This document shows positions 1 to 4,934 of a DNA stretch of 7,048 nucleotides, piece after piece. Origin of the DNA: Stenotrophomonas maltophilia (GTDB lineage Bacteria > Pseudomonadota > Gammaproteobacteria > Xanthomonadales > Xanthomonadaceae); the NCBI GenBank assembly GCA_002387845.1, contig DGLB01000025.1, positions 8,499 through 15,546 on the forward strand. The letters are read 5' to 3'. The translations under genes were made by a program, and so were the position numbers. The notes below the pieces were generated by a model. The model searched no databases and was not told where the DNA came from. It worked only from the letters and a program-made list of their open reading frames with translations. The first letter of the stretch is position 1; each line of letters starts with the position of its first letter.

Positions 1-2227
1 CGTGTTCACCTACCTGCCGGTGAACCGTGGCGACACCGTGACCGACAGCAAGGTCGGCGAATCGATCCGTGCCCTGTACAAGACCGGCTTCTTCGAAGAC
101 GTGCAGCTGCAGCGCCAGGGCGACATCCTGGTGGTCACGGTCAAGGAGCGCCCGGCGATCAACAAGCTGACCGTCACCGGCAACAAGGACATCAAGAGCG
201 ACCAGCTGCTCAAGGGCCTGAGCGACATCGGCCTGAGCGAAGGCGGCACCTTCGACCGCCTCAGCCTGGACCGCGTGACCCAGGAACTGCGCCGCCAGTA
301 CAACGACCGCGGCAAGTACAACGTCGAGATCACCCCGACCGTGAGCCCGCTGGACCGCAACCGCGTGGACATCACCATTGCGATCAAGGAAGGCAAGGCC
401 GCCAAGATCCAGCACGTGAACCTGGTCGGTACGGAAAAGTTCGCCTCCGAGGACATCCTGGAAACCTGGGAATCCAAGGAACACAACTGGGCCTCGTGGT
501 ACCGCCGTGATGACCAGTACTCCAAGGAAAAGCTGTCCGGCGACCTGGAAAAGCTGAACTCCTGGTACCTGGACCGCGGCTACGTGGACTTCAGCATCGA
601 CTCCACCCAGGTGTCGATCAGCCCCGACAAGCGCGACATGTTCATCACCGCCGGCGTGACCGAGGGTGAGCAGTACAAGATTTCCGAGATCAAGGTCACC
701 GGCGACACCATTCTTCCGCAGGAAGACGTGGAGCGCATGGTCATCCAGAAGCCGGGCGACACGTTCTCGCGTGCGCTGCTGGAATTCAGCTCGGACACCA
801 TCACCAATTCGCTGTCCAACATCGGCTACGCGTTCGCCAAGGTGAACCCGATTCCGACCAGCAACCGCGCCGAGCAGACCGTGGCGATCAACATGCAGGT
901 CGTGCCGGGTCCGCGCGTGGGCGTGCGCCGCATCATCTTCAAGGGCAACACCCGCACCTCCGACGAAGTGCTGCGTCGTGAAATGCGCCAGTTCGAAAAC
1001 ACCTGGTACTCGCAGGCCGCGATCGACCGCTCCAAGATCCGCCTGCAGCGCCTGGGCTACTTCGAATCGGTGGACGTGGAAACGCCTGCGGTCACCGGCA
1101 GCAATGACCAGGTGGACGTGGTCTACAACGTGAAGGAAACCACGTCGGGCAGCTTCGTGTTCGGCCTGGGCTATTCGCAGTCCTACGGCATGACCACCTC
1201 GGTGCAGCTGTCGCAGAACAACTTCCTCGGCGGCGGCAACCGGGTGTCGGTGGAAGCCTCGCGCAGCAGCTACCTGCAGCGTTACGGCTTCAGCTACACC
1301 AACCCGTACTTCACCGATGACGGTGTGTCGCTGGGCTACAACCTGTCCTGGCGCGAACTGGACTACTCCGACTTCAACACCGCGCAGTACAACAGCACCA
1401 ACGGTGCGGCGCAGGTGGTGTTCGGCGTGCCGATCACCGAGAACGACACGGTCTCGCTGATGGTGGGCATCGACAGCAACCAGATCACCACGTACCCGGG
1501 TTCGACGCCGCAGTCGATCATCGATTACATCGACGCCATCGGCTCGCGCACCTTCCACTCCTGGCGCACCGAGCTGGGCTGGGCGCGCGACACCCGCAAC
1601 GACTACTTCATGCCGACCCGCGGTACCTACCAGCGCGTCGGCCTGGAAACCACGCTGCCGGGCTCGACGGTCGAGTACTACAAGCTCAACTACCAGATCT
1701 CCAAGTACTGGCCGATCATTCCGTCGCTGGTCATCAACACCCGTGCCGAAGTCGGCTATGGCGATGCCTACGGCAACGACGTCACCCGCGTGATCACCAA
1801 CCCGGATGGCACCACCCGCACGGTCACCGCCTCGGGCCTGCCGTTCTACGAGAACTTCTACGCCGGCGGTACCAACTCGGTGCGCGGCTTCGAAGACAAC
1901 ACGCTGGGTCCGCGTTCGGAGCCGACGTACTCGTACAGCCGCGGGCAGCCGCTGGGTGGTTCGCTGAAGACCGTCGGTTCGGTCGAAGCCTACTTCCCGC
2001 GCCTGTTCGACAGCCCGTCGGCCCGCGTCTCGGCCTTCGTCGACTTCGGTAACGTGTACACCGGCGTGGACAACTTCAAGGCCAACGAACTGCGCGTCTC
2101 CACCGGTGTGGCCCTGCTGTGGCGCGCCCCGGTCGGCCCGATCTCGATCAGCTATGCCTTCCCGTTGAAGAAGGAAGATGGTGACGAAATCGAGCGCCTC
2201 CAGTTCACGTTCGGCGGGCAGTTCTGA
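1..2227 (+). CDS. bamA: Outer membrane protein assembly factor BamA (5'-truncated by window edge)
   Basis: BamA is the Omp85-family core of the BAM complex, which folds and inserts beta-barrel proteins into the outer membrane. The reading frame starts at base 2, and the first visible codon (GTG) is almost certainly an internal Val, because the protein opens in the middle of POTRA1 with no signal peptide. By comparison with the roughly 810-residue E. coli protein, some 50-70 N-terminal residues lie upstream. In visible numbering, the rest of POTRA1 is about 1-50, POTRA2 51-132, POTRA3 133-222, POTRA4 223-303 and POTRA5 304-379, followed by a 16-strand barrel to 741. The Omp85 hallmark VRGF is at 627-630 (1880-1891). 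The protein ends in an aromatic beta-signal (FTFGGQF) with terminal Phe. A loop at about 591-611, just before the PFYENFYAGG segment, is longer than in E. coli. The stop TGA (2225-2227) sits inside a long hairpin. Identity is very secure. Confidence 0.97.
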   Translation, partial: VFTYLPVNRGDTVTDSKVGESIRALYKTGFFEDVQLQRQGDILVVTVKERPAINKLTVTGNKDIKSDQLLKGLSDIGLSEGGTFDRLSLDRVTQELRRQYNDRGKYNVEITPTVSPLDRNRVDITIAIKEGKAAKIQHVNLVGTEKFASEDILETWESKEHNWASWYRRDDQYSKEKLSGDLEKLNSWYLDRGYVDFSIDSTQVSISPDKRDMFITAGVTEGEQYKISEIKVTGDTILPQEDVERMVIQKPGDTFSRALLEFSSDTITNSLSNIGYAFAKVNPIPTSNRAEQTVAINMQVVPGPRVGVRRIIFKGNTRTSDEVLRREMRQFENTWYSQAAIDRSKIRLQRLGYFESVDVETPAVTGSNDQVDVVYNVKETTSGSFVFGLGYSQSYGMTTSVQLSQNNFLGGGNRVSVEASRSSYLQRYGFSYTNPYFTDDGVSLGYNLSWRELDYSDFNTAQYNSTNGAAQVVFGVPITENDTVSLMVGIDSNQITTYPGSTPQSIIDYIDAIGSRTFHSWRTELGWARDTRNDYFMPTRGTYQRVGLETTLPGSTVEYYKLNYQISKYWPIIPSLVINTRAEVGYGDAYGNDVTRVITNPDGTTRTVTASGLPFYENFYAGGTNSVRGFEDNTLGPRSEPTYSYSRGQPLGGSLKTVGSVEAYFPRLFDSPSARVSAFVDFGNVYTGVDNFKANELRVSTGVALLWRAPVGPISISYAFPLKKEDGDEIERLQFTFGGQF

Positions 2228-2256
2228 GGAACTGCTGCGCAGTTCCCCAGAACTGC
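2218..2256. other. Nested palindrome over the bamA stop codon (18-bp arms)
   Basis: Arms 2218-2235 and 2239-2256 are complementary across 18 positions with one A/C mismatch (2227 against 2247) and a 3-nt loop TGC. The sequence is built from four alternating heptamers: GCAGTTC at 2218 and 2239, and GAACTGC at 2229 and 2250. It can therefore form either one long hairpin or two short side-by-side hairpins with 4-nt loops. It includes the last two codons and the stop of bamA. No T-run follows, so it does not look like an intrinsic terminator. A role in protecting the mRNA 3' end, or in RNA processing, is inference. Confidence 0.8.
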
Positions 2257-2276
2257 ACACGCATGCCTCCTATCCC

Positions 2277-2312
2277 CGCGCCTGTCGGCGCGCCCCCTTA
2301 ACAAAAGGGGGC
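2277..2312. other. Two adjacent hairpins in the bamA 3' UTR
   Basis: The first hairpin pairs CGCGCC (2277-2282) with GGCGCG (2287-2292) around a TGTC loop. The second pairs GCCCCCTT (2292-2299) with AAGGGGGC (2305-2312) around a 5-nt loop. They share base 2292, so they compete at that position. Neither is followed by a T-run on either strand, so they are described only as transcript structure between bamA and its terminator. Function is unknown. Confidence 0.6.
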
Positions 2313-2336
2313 TGTTCCACCAGATGCATCATGAAT

Positions 2337-2364
2337 CGCCGGGCATTGCCCGGCGTTTTCGTTT
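2337..2364 (+). terminator. Rho-independent terminator of bamA
   Basis: A perfect 8-bp GC-rich stem, CGCCGGGC (2337-2344) with GCCCGGCG (2348-2355), closes a 3-nt ATT loop and is followed at once by TTTTCGTTT (2356-2364). This is the classic intrinsic terminator layout on the + strand, 110 nt after the bamA stop. It implies that most transcription of the upstream bamA unit ends before lpxD. Confidence 0.88.
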
Positions 2365-2401
2365 GTGCGGTTGCCCTGTCGTTTCCCGAGGCCACCGATG
2401 G

Positions 2402-2548
2402 CCTGTCGAGGGCGGGTCGGGGCGGGTTCGCGGGGGTGTGAGCCGCATGGATGCGGCGACCAAGCCCCCATGGACGGGTTTACGGCGTCCCCCGCGAACC
2501 CGCACCGGCCCGCCAAGCCAGCAAACCGTTGCATGCCGGCTTTTGGCC
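2402..2548 (+). repeat. Long three-arm palindromic repeat, copy A
   Basis: The core 2411-2514 (104 nt) folds as an outer stem, 2411-2436 with 2489-2514. This has 26 pairs, with one G/A mismatch at 2421/2504 and one T/G wobble at 2417/2508; the inner 15 pairs are perfect. The outer stem encloses 52 nt that hold two hairpins. Hairpin 1 is GCCGCAT (2442-2448), loop GG, ATGCGGC (2451-2457). Hairpin 2 is 2464-2471 with 2474-2478 and 2484-2486, around a GG tip and with a 5-nt bulge (2479-2483). Similarity to copy B runs from CCTGTCGA at 2402 to about 2548, so flanking sequence beyond the stem belongs to the unit. Short reading frames through it encode Pro/Arg-rich peptides starting MDGFT and are taken as non-coding. 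Its mode of spread is unknown. Confidence 0.85.
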
Positions 2549-2561
2549 TGAATCCGGCAGC

Positions 2562-2584
2562 GGACACGCACGGCGTGTCCCTAC
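2562..2584 (-). repeat. SMAG-type REP palindrome with GTAG head
   Basis: Read on the minus strand this is GTAG (from CTAC at 2581-2584) followed by a perfect 8-bp stem, GGACACGC/GCGTGTCC (2573-2580 with 2562-2569), and a 3-nt loop (2570-2572). The total length is 23 nt. GTAG-headed stem-loops of 22-25 nt are the defining form of the SMAG family, highly repeated in Stenotrophomonas maltophilia and related to REPs mobilised by RAYT (TnpA_REP) proteins. Only one unit is seen, between repeat copy A and the lpxD promoter. No RAYT gene is in the window. Confidence 0.75.
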
Positions 2585-2613
2585 GTGACCTGTCGACCGC
2601 CAGCATCCCCAAC

Positions 2614-2649
2614 ATGACCCGGATCGCGGCACACGGTAAACTTCCGGCG
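2614..2649 (+). promoter_or_regulatory. Probable sigma70-type promoter of the lpxD operon
   Basis: A -35-like ATGACC (2614-2619; 4 of 6 matches to TTGACA) and a -10-like TAAACT (2637-2642; 4 of 6 to TATAAT) are separated by exactly 17 nt. The expected start of transcription, about 7 nt past the -10, falls on the G of the lpxD GTG codon at 2649. Together with the lack of any Shine-Dalgarno before that codon, this points to a leaderless mRNA. The position after a terminator and repeats, before an operon, also argues for a promoter here. The match quality is moderate and has not been tested. Confidence 0.55.
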
Positions 2650-3671
2650 TGAATACTCCTACCTATACCGCCCAGCAACTCGCCGAGCAGTTTGGCCTGC
2701 AGGTCCATGGCGACGGTGCCACCGCCATTCAGGGCGTGGCCACGCTTGCCCATGCCGGACCCGGCCAGCTGACCTTCCTGGCCAATCCGCGCTACCGCAG
2801 CCAGCTGGCCGACAGCCAGGCCGGCATCGTGGTGCTGCGCGCCGACGACGCCGACGCCGCGCCCGGCACCGCGCTGGTCGCCAAGGACCCCTACACCACC
2901 TTCGCCAAGATCGCCGCGCTGTTCGACATCGCGCCGCCGCGCGCGCCTGGCATCCACCCCAGCGCCATCATCGACCCCGCCGCCCAGGTCGCCGCCAGCG
3001 CCCACATCGGCCCGTTCGTCACCATCGGTGCGCGCAGCGTTGTGGGTGAGAACTGCATCGTCGGTCCCGGCAGCGTGATCGGTGAAGACTGCACCCTGGA
3101 TACCGGCTGCGAACTGATCGCCCGGGTCACCCTGGTCACACGGGTCAAGCTCGGCAAGCGCGTGCGCGTCCACCCCGGTGCCGTGCTCGGTGCCGACGGC
3201 TTCGGACTGGCCATGGATGCCGGCAGCTGGATCAAGGTGCCCCAGCTTGGCGGCGTCCGCATCGGCGACGACTGCGAGATCGGGGCCAATACCTGCGTCG
3301 ATCGTGGTGCGCTGGAAGACACCGTGCTCGACAACGACGTGCGCCTGGACAACCTGGTCCAGATCGCCCACAACGTCCAGATCGGCGCGCATTCGGCCAT
3401 CGCCGGCTGCACCGGCATTGCCGGCAGCGCCAAGATCGGCCGCTACTGCCTGCTCGGCGGCGCGGTCGGCGTCGTCGGCCACCTCGAAATCTGCGACAAA
3501 GTCGTCATCACCGGCAAATCGGTGGTGCGCAACTCCATTACCGAGCCGGGCGAGTATTCCTCCGGCACCCCACTGACCGACAACCGCACGTGGCGCAAGA
3601 ACGCCGCGCGCTTCAAGCAGCTTGATGCCCTGGCCCGTCGCATCCTGTCTGTGAGCAAGGAGAAGGAATGA
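2649..3671 (+). CDS. lpxD: UDP-3-O-(3-hydroxyacyl)glucosamine N-acyltransferase LpxD
   Basis: LpxD performs the third step of lipid A synthesis in the cytoplasm, moving a 3-hydroxyacyl chain from ACP to the 2-amino group of UDP-3-O-acylglucosamine. At 340 residues it matches the E. coli length (341). The N-terminal uridine-binding domain covers about 1-100, with the motif LTFLANPRYR at 41-50. A left-handed parallel beta-helix of hexapeptide repeats runs about 101-300, and a C-terminal helix about 310-340. The catalytic His of the QIAHN motif is His241 (E. coli His239), and GADGFG is at 181-186. The start is GTG: an in-frame TAA lies at 2637-2639, four codons upstream, and no ATG or GTG follows soon after, so GTG 2649 is the only reasonable choice. 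No Shine-Dalgarno precedes it. The stop overlaps the fabZ start as ATGA. In E. coli, skp precedes lpxD; it is absent here. Confidence 0.96.
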   Translation: MNTPTYTAQQLAEQFGLQVHGDGATAIQGVATLAHAGPGQLTFLANPRYRSQLADSQAGIVVLRADDADAAPGTALVAKDPYTTFAKIAALFDIAPPRAPGIHPSAIIDPAAQVAASAHIGPFVTIGARSVVGENCIVGPGSVIGEDCTLDTGCELIARVTLVTRVKLGKRVRVHPGAVLGADGFGLAMDAGSWIKVPQLGGVRIGDDCEIGANTCVDRGALEDTVLDNDVRLDNLVQIAHNVQIGAHSAIAGCTGIAGSAKIGRYCLLGGAVGVVGHLEICDKVVITGKSVVRNSITEPGEYSSGTPLTDNRTWRKNAARFKQLDALARRILSVSKEKE

Positions 3672-4123
3672 GCCACGAACAGAAGCTGCCGGACATCACC
3701 CAGATCCAGGCACTGATCCCGCATCGCTACCCGTTCCTGCTGGTGGACAAGGTGCTCTCGATTGACTACGAGAAGCGCACCATCGTCGCCACCAAGAACG
3801 TCAGCATCAACGAGCCGTTCTTCCAGGGCCACTTCCCCAGCCAGCCGATCATGCCCGGCGTGCTGATCATCGAAGCCATGGCCCAGGCCGGTGGCGTGCT
3901 CACCCAGCTCACCCTGGGCCGCGATGCGCAGTCCAAGCTGTTCTACATGGTGAAGGTCGACAAGGCCCGTTTCAGCCGCCAGGTCGTGCCCGGCGACGTG
4001 CTGGAAATGCACGTGGAAATCAAGCGCGTGATCCGCAACATGGCGGTGTACGACTGCGTGGCCAAGGTCGACGGCGAAGTTGTCGCCTGCGCCGAAGTGC
4101 TGTGCGCCGGCACCCGCGAATGA
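3668..4123 (+). CDS. fabZ: 3-hydroxyacyl-[acyl-carrier-protein] dehydratase FabZ
   Basis: FabZ is a hot-dog-fold dehydratase of type II fatty acid synthesis that converts 3-hydroxyacyl-ACP to trans-2-enoyl-ACP. It draws on the same 3-hydroxyacyl-ACP pool as LpxA and LpxD, so its place among the lpx genes lets the cell balance phospholipid against lipid A. The protein has 151 residues, the normal family length. The active-site His55 is in FFQGHFP (51-57) and the catalytic Glu69 in IIEAMAQ (67-73); IPHRYPFLLVD at 17-27 is also typical. The start ATG (3668) overlaps the lpxD stop by 4 nt and is preceded by a strong purine-rich Shine-Dalgarno (AAGGAGAAGGA, 3657-3667), so it can be loaded both by coupling and independently. 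Confidence 0.97.
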   Translation: MSHEQKLPDITQIQALIPHRYPFLLVDKVLSIDYEKRTIVATKNVSINEPFFQGHFPSQPIMPGVLIIEAMAQAGGVLTQLTLGRDAQSKLFYMVKVDKARFSRQVVPGDVLEMHVEIKRVIRNMAVYDCVAKVDGEVVACAEVLCAGTRE

Positions 4124-4130
4124 TCCAGGC

Positions 4131-4135
4131 AGGAG
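4131..4135 (+). promoter_or_regulatory. Shine-Dalgarno deciding the lpxA start
   Basis: AGGAG lies 7 nt before ATG 4143. The frame stays open upstream to a TTG at 4080, inside fabZ, but those extra codons have no ribosome site. The resulting 21-residue extension would precede the conserved LpxA N-terminus. Confidence 0.85.
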
Positions 4136-4142
4136 ACCTGCA

Positions 4143-4934
4143 ATGACCGACAACGCTCCCCTCATCCACCCCACCGCGGTCATCGACCCGTCGGCGACGT
4201 TGGCTGCGGATGTGCGCGTCGGTGCGTTCTGCCTGATCGGTGCCGACGTCGTGATTGGCGAAGGCACCGAGATCGGACCGCACTGCTCGATCCACGGCCC
4301 GACCCGGATCGGCCGCAACAACCGCTTCATCGGCCATGTCGCCGTCGGCGGCGAGCCGCAGGACAAGAAGTATGCCGGTGAACGTACCGAACTGGTGATC
4401 GGCGACGACAACGTGTTCCGCGAGTTCGTCACCCTCAACCGCGGCACCGGCGGCGGCGGCGGCATCACCACCATCGGCAACGGCAACTGGATGCTGGCCT
4501 ACACGCACGTGGCGCATGACTGCCATGTCGGCAACAACTGCGTGTTCTCCAACAACACCACCCTGGCCGGCCATGTCACCGTGGGCGACTACGTGATCAT
4601 CAGCGGCTTCGCCGGTGCGCACCAGTTCTGCCGGATCGGCGCGCATGCCTTCCTGGGGATGGGTGCACTGACCAATGGCGATGTGCCGCCGTTCACCATG
4701 GTCGGCAGCGATTCGCTGGGCCGTCCGCGCGGCATCAACAGCGAAGGCCTGAAGCGCCGTGGCTTCGACGCCGAGCGCATTGCCAGCATCAAGCGTGCCT
4801 ATCGCACGCTGTATGTGGCCGGCCTGCCCCTGGCCGATGCAAAGGTGCAGCTGGCCGAACAGGCCAAGACCAGCAGCGACGTCAAGGATCTGCTGGACTT
4901 CATCGAACAGGCTGAAAGGCCGTTGCTGCGATGA
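4143..4934 (+). CDS. lpxA: Acyl-ACP--UDP-N-acetylglucosamine O-acyltransferase LpxA
   Basis: LpxA catalyses the first step of lipid A synthesis, transferring a 3-hydroxyacyl chain from ACP to the 3-hydroxyl of UDP-GlcNAc as a cytoplasmic homotrimer. The 263 residues compare with 262 in E. coli. A left-handed beta-helix of hexapeptide repeats covers about 8-190, followed by a helical C-terminal domain containing EGLKRRGF (201-208). The catalytic base is His125 in THVAHDC. Gap-free alignment from there puts Met173 at the position of E. coli Gly173, the hydrocarbon ruler; Met at this site (Met169 in Pseudomonas aeruginosa) selects about 10-carbon chains. A loop encoded by five GGC codons (4449-4463) replaces the E. 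coli sequence VQGGG. ATG 4143 is chosen because of the AGGAG at 4131 and the family length. The stop overlaps the lpxB start as ATGA. Confidence 0.97.
   Translation: MTDNAPLIHPTAVIDPSATLAADVRVGAFCLIGADVVIGEGTEIGPHCSIHGPTRIGRNNRFIGHVAVGGEPQDKKYAGERTELVIGDDNVFREFVTLNRGTGGGGGITTIGNGNWMLAYTHVAHDCHVGNNCVFSNNTTLAGHVTVGDYVIISGFAGAHQFCRIGAHAFLGMGALTNGDVPPFTMVGSDSLGRPRGINSEGLKRRGFDAERIASIKRAYRTLYVAGLPLADAKVQLAEQAKTSSDVKDLLDFIEQAERPLLR

Noticed and set aside
2228..2255. GGAACT after the bamA stop as a sigmaE -35 element
   Set aside because: No sigmaE-like -10 is found at the expected 16-17 nt distance. The hexamer is explained by the palindrome.
2390..2403. Small GGCCA/TGGCC hairpin before repeat A
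   Set aside because: Only 5 bp with a 4-nt loop, which is expected by chance in such G+C-rich sequence.
2365..2652. Small + strand frames through repeat A, with MDGFT-type peptides also in repeat B (minus strand, 6674-6979)
   Set aside because: Similar peptides arise because the two repeats share sequence. The differences between copies follow base pairing rather than codon positions, so they are not treated as genes.
2298..3482. 394-codon open frame on the minus strand over lpxD
   Set aside because: It is a shadow frame opposite a secure gene in G+C-rich DNA. The translation is Ala/Gly/Asp/Val-rich with no recognisable domain and runs through the bamA-lpxD spacer repeats.
4080..4142. Upstream TTG start giving LpxA 21 extra residues
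   Set aside because: It lies inside fabZ without a ribosome site. ATG 4143 has AGGAG 7 nt before it and gives the normal family length.
4449..4463. Five consecutive GGC codons in lpxA as a slippage or phase-variable tract
   Set aside because: A triplet unit would only change Gly number without shifting the frame, the run is short, and the gene is essential. E. coli LpxA is also Gly-rich here.
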